From Paraescarpia echinospica (Eukaryota > Annelida > Polychaeta > Sabellida > Siboglinidae): a stretch of DNA of 64,000 bases. Below the pieces are notes generated by a model that saw only the letters and a list, made by a program, of their open reading frames with translations, ran no database searches and was not told the DNA's origin. Position numbers and translations under genes: made by a program. Positions 22,801 through 31,763 of the stretch are shown one piece after another. The stretch spans positions 32,180,861-32,244,860 of the forward strand of contig CM034541.1 in assembly GCA_020002185.1 (NCBI GenBank), read 5' to 3'. The stretch's first letter is position 1; the number at the start of each line of letters is the position of its first letter.

Positions 22801-23269
22801 CACGCAAGCATAAATGTATAAGAATCCGTAACAATCATTACATACATTTATTATAACTTTTCTAACAATCTGTAAGCAAATAATTAAAATAATAGTTGTT
22901 ATTTATTTAGAATATAGATCCATTGCATAAAGTGTCTTGAGGGGGTTTTCGAAAACGGTTTGTTCTATTAAGTACTACAAATTTTGGTCCTATTAATATA
23001 TATGTGATATTATCGCTCGTGTTTGGATTTTAAAACATTGGCTTTCGATACTTTTGATCTAATCTTGTGGCGGCAGCACGATATATAGTGAACATCACAT
23101 ATACGTTTGTAGGTAAGCAAGTTAGCAGTAAATAGACACGGAATTGATTGTGTTTTTCTTTGCAGAGGTGAAGGACATCGTCCACCCCGTGTTGTACTTG
23201 TTAAGTGACAAGGCAGACATGATCAACGGAGTTACATTGATGGTTGACGGTGGTGCAGCAGCTACGTAG
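10778..23269 (+). CDS. DCXR: L-xylulose / dicarbonyl reductase, short-chain dehydrogenase (7-exon gene model)
   Basis: Joined exons: 10778-10829, 11616-11713, 14100-14254, 17461-17503, 18183-18347, 20370-20487, 23166-23269. They total 735 nt, or 244 residues plus stop, the length of vertebrate DCXR. All introns are GT-AG and the phases agree. The product is a classical SDR: a TGxxxGxG nucleotide-binding motif at residues 13-20, NCAA at 82-85, and catalytic N107, S136, Y149 and K153 (YxxxK). ALELGPH and RVNCVNPT follow, and the C-terminus has LLSDKAD and VDGG. The family reduces L-xylulose and alpha-dicarbonyls with NADPH in the cytosol, in the glucuronate/uronate pathway. Exon 7 has an alternative copy at 28270-28373. 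Which one is spliced cannot be told from sequence. The exact substrate is inferred from family resemblance. Confidence 0.85.
11616..11713 (+). CDS. DCXR: DCXR exon 2
   Basis: The acceptor is TTTCATGACAG. The exon completes the glycine motif (G18-M-G20-R-G22) and encodes the second beta-strand, ending ALDI, with the acidic residue typical at that position, then a helix (QENLDKLKSE). The donor is GAG|GTAACA, phase 0. Confidence 0.85.
12410..13900. mobile_element. Probable DNA-transposon insertion in DCXR intron 2
   Basis: The ends are inverted: it starts CAGGCCCATAGCCAG and finishes TATGGGCCTG. A subterminal GGGGGTTCACATTTT motif occurs on both sides. The second DCXR copy lacks about 1.8 kb at this point (it runs straight through near 62700), so the block is an insertion. 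I could not find a clean target duplication and see no transposase. It is probably non-autonomous. Confidence 0.55.
14100..14254 (+). CDS. DCXR: DCXR exon 3
   Basis: The acceptor is TTATTTTAG. The exon encodes residues 51-101 plus two bases of K102, with VCVDLADW, IDLLVNCAA (the SDR NNAG-type motif) and FFEADEAI. The donor is GACAA|GTATTG. The matching exon of the second gene copy has lost 30 bp and this donor. Confidence 0.85.
14357..15110 (+). repeat. tRNA-headed SINE A, split by another repeat
   Basis: The head (14357-14515) contains the tRNA-like stretch GGTGCAGTGGCTAAATCG. The tail (about 14952-15110) has AGGTCTTCCAGGGAG, GTAAAGTGCTTTGAGCAGTC and ACTATATAAGAACTTA, a LINE-derived tail type. 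About 435 bp of another repeat separates them. The uninterrupted orthologue lies at 63092-63416 in the second DCXR copy. The B box is partly deleted here. Confidence 0.7.
14516..14951 (-). repeat. Repeat fragment inserted in SINE A
   Basis: It begins TTTATTTGACCCC and contains GACTCCTATTAAGACA, both also found at 54910-55070 in another context. It is absent from the second DCXR copy. It resembles the reversed 3' end of a non-LTR element, but it has no coding sequence to confirm this. Confidence 0.5.
15264..15507 (+). repeat. tRNA-headed SINE B, 5' part
   Basis: Carries an A-box-like GTGGAGTGGCTAGAGC and a good B box (GGGTTCAAATCC, 15319-15330), followed by the SINE body (GCAAGTTCGTTCACTCTACG). 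The 3' part continues at 17331 after a 1.8-kb insertion. The second gene copy holds the unbroken version at 63570-63870. Confidence 0.75.
15508..17330. mobile_element. hAT-like DNA element inserted in SINE B (DCXR intron 3)
   Basis: The left end CAGTGTTTCCCCTGG and right end CCAGGGGAAAATACTG are inverted repeats of the hAT-like CAGTG type. Joining the flanks at a shared AATTG (15503-15507 and 17331-17335) restores the SINE exactly as it stands in the second DCXR copy. hAT elements normally leave 8-bp duplications, so the 5-bp overlap is odd. The interior has no intact transposase. It contains a separate SINE tail at 16826-16927. Confidence 0.65.
16826..16927 (+). repeat. SINE tail fragment
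   Basis: Carries GATGCTTCCCAGAGAAGTC through GTAAAGCGCTTTGAGCAGTC, the same 3' half as SINE B. The head is missing. It is nested in the hAT-like element. Confidence 0.65.
17331..17420 (+). repeat. SINE B, 3' part
   Basis: Continues SINE B after the hAT-like insertion, with ACAGGTCTTCCAGGAAGTAA and CACTATATAAGTACTTAC. It ends 40 bp before the exon 4 acceptor. Confidence 0.7.
17461..17503 (+). CDS. DCXR: DCXR exon 4
   Basis: A short 43-bp exon with acceptor TTGATTTCAG, encoding TFDINIKAAVNVSQ. It contains catalytic N107, which organises the SDR proton relay. The donor is CAG|GTATGA. It begins 40 bp after a SINE tail, so the acceptor lies at the edge of repeat-derived sequence. Confidence 0.85.
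17690..18115. repeat. C/A-rich minisatellite in DCXR intron 4
   Basis: Degenerate tandem units of about 30 bp built on CTCCAACACTACCCCC and GACACCACACAAA, with a run of C near 17764-17772. The strand composition is strongly skewed (few G). The open frame across it is an artefact of the repeat. Confidence 0.75.
18183..18347 (+). CDS. DCXR: DCXR exon 5 (active site)
   Basis: Exactly 55 codons. It carries S136 (VHVSST), Y149 and K153 (PYSVSK) and the conserved MALELGPH helix end. The acceptor is GTTTTAG and the donor is CAG|GTATAC. All active-site residues are present in their family positions. Confidence 0.87.
18936..20183. mobile_element. Candidate TIR element in DCXR intron 5
   Basis: Bounded by TTAGGGATGTCA (18936-18947) and its exact complement TGACATCCCTAA (20172-20183). 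The interior is very AT-rich and non-coding, with a GC-richer section near 19950-20020. No clear target duplication is visible, so the 12-bp inverted ends are the main evidence. Confidence 0.4.
20370..20487 (+). CDS. DCXR: DCXR exon 6
   Basis: The acceptor is ATTGTTCAG. The exon encodes IRVNCVNPTVTKTDMGKST and continues to IPQGKFA. The VNPT motif binds the nicotinamide ring in this family. The donor is GCAG|GTATTT, phase 1, which agrees with both downstream copies of exon 7. Confidence 0.85.
20488..21239. other. Start of DCXR intron 6, no recognised feature
   Basis: Mixed-composition intron sequence between the exon 6 donor and the first recognisable RTE LINE codons. I see nothing coding or structured that I can support. 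Confidence 0.4.
21240..21409 (+). pseudogene. RTE-like LINE, left fragment (reverse transcriptase)
   Basis: Encodes INRNALWKVLQQYGC and, after a one-base shift, NIIRLLHDDMQIRILCNGST, phrases of RTE-clade RT. It ends at the TAA duplication of a TIR element. The same protein resumes at 24071. Removing the insert together with one TAA copy restores the expected reading across the junction. Confidence 0.8.
21920..22636 (-). pseudogene. Uncharacterised Cys-rich protein (GCDTTSA family), one stop codon
   Basis: The N-terminal piece holds FAHAMSGCDTTSAIYGIGK, a phrase common in large repeated families of uncharacterised invertebrate proteins. The C-terminal piece holds VHLQVCTW, EICCSCKRQDNLCVSCNCSK, a CKCQGQC cluster, and an Asp-rich tail. 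Both are in the same frame and are separated by a single TAA at about 22337-22339. The upstream part is missing. A 21-bp snap-back duplication (22516-22562) has inserted foreign residues just before FAHAMSGC. The Cys cluster suggests metal or nucleic-acid binding, but the function is unknown. It is probably mobile-element cargo. Confidence 0.6.
22516..22562. repeat. Perfect hairpin, 21-bp arms, 5-nt loop
   Basis: The arms start CAGACATAGCGTGTGC and are exact reverse complements around CTTGC. One arm is the coding sequence for the FAHAMSG region, and the other is its inverted copy, placed where other family members would have unrelated residues. Confidence 0.9.
23166..23269 (+). CDS. DCXR: DCXR terminal exon, copy 7A (inside a TIR element)
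   Basis: The acceptor is TTCTTTGCAG. The exon encodes EVKDIVHPVLYLLSDKADMI and ends VDGGAAAT with a TAG stop. A 507-bp block containing it (23069-23575) is nearly identical to 28173-28679. It lies wholly within a 2,661-bp element bounded by inverted repeats and TAA duplications. A possible poly(A) signal (AATAAA, 23870) is inside the element, so a transcript could end here. It keeps SDK, the residue pattern shared with the third copy at 34100. Confidence 0.75.
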
Positions 23270-23533
23270 ATTTGGGTGCCACATCCTCGAAAATTGGTGA
23301 CATTATTGCAAAAGTATGTATTATCAGTTGGACAATATGATTGGTGTTGCTTATCATCAAGGTAATATTAATTTTAGCTGAAACTCTTGCTGCTGATTCA
23401 AGAGGGTATCGATGTGTTAGTTATGACCAACTGCATTTTGTAATTCACAAAGTTTTGTGATGTTGATGTATGATAAAGATTGCATCAGCAATTCAAAATA
23501 TATAAGTTTATATTGTTTCCTTGAATGGAAATA

Positions 23534-23866
23534 TTGTTGAATGATCCATGTGTATTGTAGAGTTCTGGTAACTTGATTTCTTATATTAGCGAGTTAACGG
23601 ATACATAAAATACAAATCAACACAAATATCCTAACGGTTAACTTGCTGGCCAGTGGAAGTCAGTGTGCCGCCAAAACTCATTTGCATCTATGTATGGACA
23701 TATTGTTGAATGATCCATGTGTATTGTAGAGTTCTGGTAACTTGATTTCTTATATTAGCGAGTTAACGGATACATAAAATACAAATCAACACAAATATCC
23801 TAACGGTTAACTTGCTGGCCAGTGGAAGTCAGTGCGCCGCCAAAACTCATTTGCATCTATGTATGA
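23534..23866 (+). repeat. Tandem duplication of about 168 bp (two copies)
   Basis: The unit runs from TTGTTGAATGATCCATGTG through GTTAACTTGCTGGCCAGTGG to TTTGCATCTATGTATG and is repeated with about one mismatch. It starts within the DCXR 3' flank and extends past it, so the duplication is younger than the exon capture. Confidence 0.85.
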
Positions 23867-23869
23867 GCC

Positions 23870-23875
23870 AATAAA
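23870..23875 (+). promoter_or_regulatory. Candidate poly(A) signal for exon 7A transcripts
   Basis: AATAAA lies 600 bp after the 7A stop and before the right inverted repeat. It would allow termination within the TIR element. Use is not shown by the sequence. Confidence 0.35.
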
Positions 23876-24070
23876 AAGAAAATGTTACAAAAAACGACTG
23901 ATACTGTACATATATTTTTCATGAAAAAAAATCGAGGTTCCCCAGGGTTGATTTTGGTTGCTTTTTTTCTGGAAGTTTAGGACATACTACTGGTCATCTT
24001 AAAACAAAAAATGGCTTTTTAACCAAAATGTCCGGGTTTGGTTAAAAATGTGCTGATTTCTACTGGACTA

Positions 24071-25120
24071 TAAACAGGGATGTGTCATAGCACCAACACT
24101 CTTCTCCATCTTTCTTGCTGCAGTGTTGCAACTTACGACTGGAAAACTCTCTGCTGGTGTGCAAATAGTTTATCGCACTGATGGCAAGCTATTTAACCTC
24201 AGCAGACTGAATGCTAAAGCCAAAACTACATCTACCAGTGTTATTGAGTACGCTGATGATGCCCAAGTGTCTGCTTGCTCAGAAGAAGACCTACAGACAC
24301 CTTCACAGAAGCATATGAGAGTATGGGGCTAACGTTGAACACCAGAAAAACGAAAATACTGTTCCAACCAGCCAGAAAACAGTCAAGCCCGATGCCCACG
24401 ATAAAAAATTATGGTGCAGTTCTGGAAAATATATCTCATTTCTCATATCTGGGAAGTCACCTCTCTCTCGGAATCCTGACTGACACCGACTACAATGTGC
24501 AAGCTCGGCTTTCTGGCGCCTACGAATCCGTGTCTTTGATGAGTAATCGAGACATTAGACCAGACACAAAACGAAAGGTCTACAAGTACTCCTTTACGGA
24601 GCTGAAACATGGACATATAAAGGCCTTAAGGAAGATACTGCATATCGTTTGGCAGGACAAAAGAACAAATAGAAGTATCTTAGATGAGGCTCACATGACA
24701 AGCACTGAATTCTTCATCGTGCAACAACAGCTGAGATGGATCGGTCATGTACTGTTCATGTCTGACACGAGACTACCCAAGCAAGTTTTCTACTCAGATT
24801 TGAGTCAACGGAAGATATATGTAGGAGGACAGCGTAAACGATATAAAGACGTACTCAAATCCAACTTGAAAAGGTGTGAGATTGACCTGAACACCTGGGA
24901 ATCTGAGACTCTGTCACGCATTAAATGGCGGTCTATTACCAAAAACGGCACAAAATCATTCGAAACCAACAGGCAAAGAAACAGCCAAAAAGCGTGAGGC
25001 TAGGAAAACTAGAACCATCGATAAGCCACCTACAAACACACATCAATATGTATTACAGTGTACACGGACATTCAAAACTGTCAATTAAGCTATGCAAAAT
25101 ACACCAGCTGTTCAACTGAG
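24071..25120 (+). pseudogene. RTE-like LINE, right fragment (RT core to C-terminus)
   Basis: Resumes with GCVIAPTLFSIFL, then the catalytic YADD motif (IEYADDAQV, about 24244-24270), LGLTLNTRKTKIL after a frameshift near 24300, and FSYLGSHLS. The C-terminal region is RWIGHVLFMSDTRLPKQVFY with GGQRKRYKDVLKSNLK, typical of RTE elements. Frameshifts near 24300 and 24600 show decay. It ends in non-coding sequence near 25120. Confidence 0.8.
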
Positions 25121-25499
25121 TTTATTCTAGGGGGAGAGGTTACTAGCAGGTCTCCCCAGCTATCCAATCTTTATCACTGGATTTTCCTACTCTGCATTCA
25201 GATTACGCCATTTTAGGAAGTCCAAGATAGTCCTTGAAGCGGACTGGCGTTTTGTGAGAGCGTTGTGGGCGAGCGTCTGGATGGCGTAAACATGGTTTAA
25301 ATGTTGCTTTCGAAGATTCCCCACCAGTTGTCGTTTCTTTGCGAAGCTCATCATCTTGATCAATCATAGGCATGTTCTAACCTACACACAATTCTGTATT
25401 GTCCATATCACGCTGTCGTGTGTAGTTATGTCGCGGAGTTCATTCAGTGACATAGCTTTTGGTATTGCGTTCACGCAGACATAGTGCACATATTCTTCA
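25121..25499. other. Junction between RTE LINE and gypsy remnant
   Basis: Includes LINE 3' sequence and possibly decayed gypsy 3' sequence. No integrase motif or LTR is recognisable. Confidence 0.35.
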
Positions 25500-26328
25500 G
25501 CAGTGCTTCTGTCTGGTGTCGAAGTCGTGGATGGGTGTCAACTGAGGAAGTCGGCTGGATTGTTGTCATCACGTCCGCGTTTGTATGTACCAGATCTAGA
25601 TCATATGGATTTTGAGCCCTTGAAGATCCTTAGGAGCGGTTTGTGGTCTGTTCTCACTGTGAATGTCGATCCGTATATATACAGATGGAAATGTTCGATT
25701 CCCCATACAACGACAAGCATTTCTCTCTCTCTGTCTGAGAATATCGTGACTCAACGTCCGATAGGGCCTTGCTGGCATAGCTGATCACTCTACCGCCTTG
25801 AGTGAGTATGGCCCCTTAGCCTGTAGGGCTGGCATCGACAATGATTTCGGATGGCTTCCTGGTGTCGAAGTACTCCATCACTTGGGTGCTGACTAGGGCT
25901 TGTTACAAATTCCCAAAAACTTGTTCGTGGCATTGGTCCCACATACATGGAATGTCTGATCGGGTCAGTTCTTGAAGAGGACTCGTGATAGGGGCGTAAT
26001 TACGGAAGAACCGTTACACATTCTGGGCCGTTCCCAATAGTGACTTCACCTCGGAGATGTTTTATGTTGGTATGGCATTCACCAGAGCTTTGATCTTCTC
26101 GGGATCTGTTGCTAGACCATCTCTTCCGAACACATGTCCATAGAAAGTGACATGGTCTTGTGCAAACTTGCATTTTGCTTTGTTCAAACGCAGGCCGTGT
26201 TCCTGTAGTCGCCTTATCACAGCATCTAGGTTAGCATCATGTTCGGCCTGGTCCTTCCCGTGGACGATAATGTCATCTGAGAGGTTCTTTCAACCCTTGA
26301 GGTCGTGCAGGAGTTGACATATGGCGTT

Positions 26329-26601
26329 CTAAAAAATCTCAGATGTTGCATTCACACCAAATATCAGGCGTTTGTACCTGTGCAGTCCGATGTGGGTACT
26401 GAAAGTTGTATACCTACTTTCAGTGTCCAGCTCGAGTTGGTGGTAGGCATTGGTCAAATCCAGTGTGCTGAATACTGTAGAGCCATTCAGGTCAGCTATC
26501 AACTCGTCAATGGTTCGCATAGGATGTTTCTCCCGTAGGATCGCTTGATTCGCTTCCTTCATGTCCACACAGATGCATACTTCTCCGTTCTTCTTGGGCA
26601 C
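26329..26601 (-). pseudogene. gypsy-1 reverse transcriptase fragment
   Basis: Contains MPKKNGEVCICVDMKEANQA, LDLTNAYHQLELD and HIGLHRYKRLIFGV, the fingers and palm of a Ty3/gypsy RT. The catalytic motif follows out of frame as SDDIIVHGK near 26270-26290. It is broken by frameshifts on both sides. Confidence 0.75.
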
Positions 26602-27567
26602 AGCAACAATGGGGCTTACCCGCGGAGTAGGGCCATTAGCTTTCTCAATGATATCGAGCTGTTCCAGTCTCTCTGTTTCTCTCTCGACATCCTTCCGGGT
26701 GTGGAAAGGAATGCGACGGTGGCGCTGTTCCTTTGGAATGACATCAGGATTGATGTGTAGTTTGACAAGTGTCCCACGTACTTTTCATATGCCCTCTTGA
26801 AACAGAGCTGGGAAGCTGTTGACAATTTGTGGCGTGGATGGTTTTGAACTGATTTCCCTAGTTATGTATAGTATGTCTATCTCCTCAGCAGTTTCGAAAC
26901 TGAGGAGATTTCTTTCATTCCCGGATACTACGTAGAACCTAGCGGCGCTCGACATGATCTTGTGGTGCAATTCGACAATCAACAGGCCTTTCAGTGGTAG
27001 CGGGTTTTGTGACCCGTATGGGTAGATCTGAATTTCTGGAAGCTGTAGCTACTGCATGTTAGGGTGTGATTCAGACCATTGTTGATAAGTTGGTTCATCA
27101 AGGATGTTAACTGACGCGCCTGAATCTATCATGAATTCTATTGGCACTGTTTACAGCTTGACGGTGCATAGGGGTAGCTTGTTCTTGTTGCTTTTCGCAA
27201 TAGCAACCTTGTCTCGCAGAGGTTGGAATTCAAGAATGATGTAGATGTAATCATCTTCGGAGTAATCGATGCCATTATTCTGGATGGTAGCAGCACCACA
27301 AAGAAACAATTGTTTAAATTTTTGTTAGGCTGTCGGCATGTCACGAGATCTATTGTGGCCGATCCTAGAGTGATCGCGTCGTCGCCTTGTGGATGACGTA
27401 TGTGGCCTTCGTAGTTGTTCTGTGACTGAGTGATGGCGACTTCTCCCTCGCTGGGTAGCGGGAGTGATGACATTTACAGTTGAAGCTTTTTCCTCCTTCC
27501 GTGCTTGGTGTTAACGTAGTTCTAGAGTACGTGCAGCCGCAATTAAATCTGTCAGCGTCATATCCTG

Positions 27568-27957
27568 TCAATTGGCTCCCTGTCTTGTTGTCTGCGTTGT
27601 CGAAAATTGTATGTGTACTTCAAATACGATGTTTACTCTTGGAGTAAAATAGTCGGTTAGGGCTTTGACAGTAATGTCATATACTGTTGCTGTGTCATCG
27701 GGTTTTGGGACCGTCAGTGTGCCATACACTTCGTCTACATCAGGGCCTGCATAGTGAAGGAGGAGTGCACGCTGTCGTTTTGGTGCCATTATGTCCATGG
27801 CCACTAACAAATGTTCAAATCTTCCAGTCCATTTTTGCCACCAAGGCCCAATATTCCCATCTAGGTGTAAGTTGAATGGCGGGAAACTTGGTAATGCCAT
27901 CCTGGGGTGTGAACTGGGAGTTGTGCTTGACACAGTATGCTCCCTATCATATGCCAT
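27568..27957 (-). pseudogene. gypsy-1 gag capsid fragment
   Basis: Encodes LPSFPPFNLHLDGNIGPWW and continues through FEHLLVAM and RALLLHYAGPDVDEVYGTL, typical capsid phrases of gypsy elements of the K02A2.6 type. The frame breaks at about 27568, and the remainder continues in another frame (27571-27365). Confidence 0.7.
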
Positions 27958-28172
27958 GCTACTCAGGAAAGCACCGTAAATGTATCGAATGCGCTTATAT
28001 GCGTAACATTTTGTGGAACATCACTGATGAATATGTCCGCTGTTGTGTTGATCCCATCCTCGACGCCAGATGTAATGTCGATGGCCGTGAATTCAATACG
28101 ATTTTATGGCTGGAATTTGAACACCGAGTAATTCCCCGGATATTGACAGCTCCTAGTACCTCACCTTCACTA

Positions 28173-28679
28173 GGCGGCAGCACGATATATAGTGAACATC
28201 ACATATACGTTTGTAGGTAAGCAAGTTAGCAGTAAATAGACACGGAATTGATTGTGTTTTTCTTTGCAGAGGTGAAGGACATCGTCCACCCCGTGTTGTA
28301 CTTGTTAAGTAATAAGGCAGACATGATCAACGGAGTTACATTGATGGTTGACGGTGGTGCAGCAGCTACGTAGATTTGGGTGCCACATCCTCGAAAATTG
28401 GTGACATTATTACAAAAGTATGTATTATCAGTTGGACAATATGATTGGTGTTGCTTATCATCAAGGTAATATTAATTTTAGCTGAAACTCTTGCTGCTGA
28501 TTCAAGAGGGTATCGATGTGTTAGTTATGACCAACTGCATTTTGTAATTCACAAAGTTTTGTGATGTTGATGTATGATAAAGATTGCATCAGCAATTCAA
28601 AATATATAAGTTTATATTGTTTCCTTGAATGGAAATATTGTTGAATGATCCATGTGTATTGTAGAGTTCTGGTAACTTG
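28173..28679 (+). repeat. 507-bp block duplicated at 23069-23575 (exon 7B and flanks)
   Basis: Identical in length to the other copy with about three differences by eye. It contains the intron 6 end, exon 7 and part of the 3' UTR. The left edge abuts the truncated gypsy-1 LTR, and the right edge continues into the native 3' UTR. Confidence 0.85.
28270..28373 (+). CDS. DCXR: Alternative DCXR terminal exon, copy 7B
   Basis: Same length, acceptor and stop as 7A, with two base changes in one codon that turn Asp to Asn (LLSNKADM). The downstream 3' flank, including AATAAA at 28824-28829, is related to the flank of the orphan exon at 34100. This location therefore looks like the ancestral one. If used, intron 6 is 7.8 kb and contains two LINE fragments, the TIR element and a gypsy remnant. 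Confidence 0.65.
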
Positions 28680-29220
28680 TTATTCACTCCAATCCAAAAT
28701 AAATGGTCGTTTGCACCTACATAACTTATATCTCAGTATAATATTGTTTTCTTTTATTTTCTATTTTTTACAGAAAATTGCATTTTTGTCGTATACACAC
28801 ATATTTCTGGATTATAGAATCTGAATAAAGATATTCTGTATTATTACGATGCAAACTTTGAAGTTATGTAGATTGCATTTCTGCAAGGCGCCGAGGCCCA
28901 CAGTCGTCTTTCACTTTTTATTGGCTTTATTAAACCATTGCCCACTGATTTGCCAATTGCTAATATACAGAGAACACAACGATATATATTTACTTTCATG
29001 TTGTTATGCTCTGCTTTTATAAATGGTATTTTTCCTGCCTAAGGAAATTGAGTGGCGATCTCCAGATGAGACCACGAAAATGGTGATAATGGATGTAATT
29101 GGTTTCTTGTGGCATGAATTAACGAAAGCTAGTAATAATGACATCTAGGAACTTACTAGGTTCATATTACCACAACATGCGTCTGGTTGCTCACGTGTGA
29201 AAGCCGTAGTTGCCTCTGTG
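28680..29220 (+). other. DCXR 3' UTR and downstream flank
   Basis: AATAAA occurs at 28824-28829. The flank to about 29200 is related to sequence after the orphan exon 7C (35300-35700 and again 41750-41990), which shows that the whole 3' region was once duplicated. Confidence 0.5.
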
Positions 29221-31358
29221 TCATATACAAGAAGAGAACAGGCAGACTTTGCTGATGAAACCGCTTTCTTCCTCAATAACATAGACACTATATCCCCACC
29301 AAATGATATACGGTTGTATATTTCTTTAAGAGATTACTAGACCTGAGGATGACCATGCCAAAAGGTTTCACCACGGTTAAGGCACGCAGTTTCACGAGGG
29401 AAACATTGCACAATTATTATAAGAATGATACTTCAGAAATAATGATACTTCAGAAATATTAGCTTTTTTGAGAAACACAGGATCGTAAACGTAGACAAAA
29501 CCGAGATTTCTACGCAACATATATCACCTAAGCTAATCACAACAACAGGTTGTTGGCTGTAGTGTCACACAGATCACCAACAACCACCATCATAAGCCGT
29601 ATAGGTGCAATTGGATAGTGCTTGCTTCCTTACAAACTACAGTGTATCAATATGTTTTACCTAAAAAAAACTCATTTTGTGTCACCGTTCAAACAAAATT
29701 ACACTCGAAATGGGATGATCAACAATTGTCAAACTCTCACAGAGGAACGGGCATTGAAGAAATGCAAACCAACAAATAAAACAGCCAGAAATAACCCAAA
29801 TACAACAAACAAACCGAAACACAAATTAACCAATCAACAAACAGAGAGACACCCCGACATTCACACTGGTAAACACAGTGATAAATTCACCAACACACAA
29901 CACACAAAATCAACCTGTTACAGTGGATAATGCATGCTGTTGTGCAAAAGACAAATACCACACATTGCCAATGTGATATAATCGATTGGGCGAAATGCGA
30001 TTATCGTGTAGTACCTACACGCCAATATGCAACCATTGGAGGTATTTCATCTTGTGTACCCAGATCGCAGACGTGTCATTTAAGGAACATTTCATTGCCC
30101 CTGTTATGTAGCAGGTAGTCTGGCGGACTAGTGTTTCAATATTTATTCAAAATAAATATTCACAATGTTAAGCAAAATTGTAAGATTGCGATTACTGAAT
30201 ACGAAAGGTTAACCTCTCCATTGCGGGTGACATCAATTTATCATTAAGCCTTTTCTTTTAAGAAACTCTGTCCTCATTCAGTAACTCAAATTATTTCAAA
30301 TGCTCATTAGAATTTAGCCTCAAGTATTTAAATGAATAGTAATATCTACACTTAGTACGTCAGGAACGCTACCCATAGACAGCGATCGCTGTTTCCTCTG
30401 TATCTGACGGTGGCGCCATTTAATTGTGTGTCGGATTGCAATCTTTTCGGATCGAGTTCAAGTCCCATCAGGGTAGGCCTACTTCAATGTTTCACTTTAA
30501 GATACATTTTATTTTGTATAACACTATTTCGTAATTTTATTTCATTACCGAAATCACATGGAAGGACACTGTAAAAAGAGACTTGGAATGATTGGGAGAA
30601 GAGTGGAGAACGAGACCAAAAGATAGAGGGGAATGGAGACAGTTGGTGGAGAGAGGGAACAGTGCAAGGTCAGTGAGTGAAGAGGAAAAATAACATAAAT
30701 CGAAGATCGGAATCGAGGCCAGCCTTACCCGTGTCAGACATGGAAACAAGAGGAGAACAACATCGAAATCATACATATTATTTAAATGTTCTAGAGGATA
30801 AACTCACTATCTGGCGGATAGCATTCAAAATGCCCGTTCTATGCCAGACTCTATCATTTGTTAACAAATTACACCATGAAGGTCTTCTCTTTGATGTACA
30901 TATATGTCTCAAATAACTTTACGATGTTTATTATTTTGCTATTGGTTCGTGTATATATTGACCAAAATAAACTATATATATTGTCATTGTCTCTTTCTGG
31001 TGAAGTCACGCAACATGACGAGAGTCGGCTAAGCGAGACTAGATCTTGCGAGTAGAAATTTCAGTCGTCTATGCACGTCGTAGATCGAACAGTGCTGCCC
31101 CATTCACGGGTATGTACAAACATAATCAATTCTAATTAGCTTCAACAAATTAATTCAGGTAAACCTTGGTAGTTGTAAATTATAACAACACGCTGTAAAA
31201 TGGGAAAGACTACGAATAATGTTCACATGTATTAATTATTTTAAGTAAATATTTATATATTAAACTGCGTTCATCAAAATATTTGTTTAATATGTGAAAT
31301 AGGAAAAAATTAATACCATAAGATATATTACAATAATAATAAATTGTAAGATCGTGTA
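29221..31358. other. Intergenic, no gene recognised
   Basis: AT-rich sequence with short open frames that lack recognisable domains. A GGTGGCGCCATTTAA motif at 30411 and a tRNA-like B box (GAGTTCAAGTCCC, 30459-30471) may mark a decayed SINE. Nothing else is supportable. Confidence 0.35.
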
Positions 31359-31763
31359 GCATTTCTGCTATTTATGTATTTTCATAATCTATTTCATGAT
31401 CATTTTGCTCGTCATTTTGTTAAAGTAGAAATGTCAGGCCGGAGTTACGTAATTAATTATAGACTAGTGCAGGTGTTCAGGTTTGCCCACTGAAGAGTGG
31501 TACGCATGGTTATAATTAGCAATTAATTAACTGGCGTCATCGTGGACGAGTACATTATTATAGTTATAGGGGTATTTTTATGATGCATAAATTAGGTATG
31601 GCTCATTATCGCATTCATGTTAGTTTCATTGGTTCAATCCGGTCATGTGTTATGCCTTTTGGACTAGGTATTTGGGCTATAGTATAAAAGTCTGACAGGT
31701 AAGAAATGGGATTTTTGGCAGAGGTCCGGCACGTGTGAATTTGAAAGAAATGTCGGGGCTATA

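Larger units (their letters stand above)
21410..24070. mobile_element. 2,661-bp TIR element carrying a DCXR exon
   Basis: The ends are TAGTCCAGTAGAAAT and its complement. Imperfect terminal inverted repeats extend about 130 bp, sharing CCCGGACATTTTGGTTAAAA and CCAAAATCAACCCTGGGG. TAA flanks both ends (21407-21409 and 24071-24073). Excising the element with one TAA rejoins the interrupted LINE in frame, which confirms the boundaries. The 3-bp TAA duplication fits PIF/Harbinger-type insertion, although no such transposase is visible. The cargo is a broken cysteine-rich ORF on the minus strand (21920-22636) and a 507-bp block with DCXR exon 7A. Confidence 0.8.
25500..28172 (-). mobile_element. 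Ty3/gypsy remnant gypsy-1 (gag-PR-RT-RNase H)
   Basis: Minus-strand order: a partial 5' LTR (about 28172-28075), a primer binding site at about 28072-28055 (TGGCGTCGAGGATGGGAT, complementary to a tRNA-Ser 3' end with one difference), gag, an aspartic protease (IDSGAS, about 27135-27085), RT, and RNase H (25778-25596). Integrase and the 3' LTR are not found. Several frameshifts and stops are present. The 5' LTR is cut exactly where the 507-bp DCXR exon 7B block starts. Confidence 0.75.
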
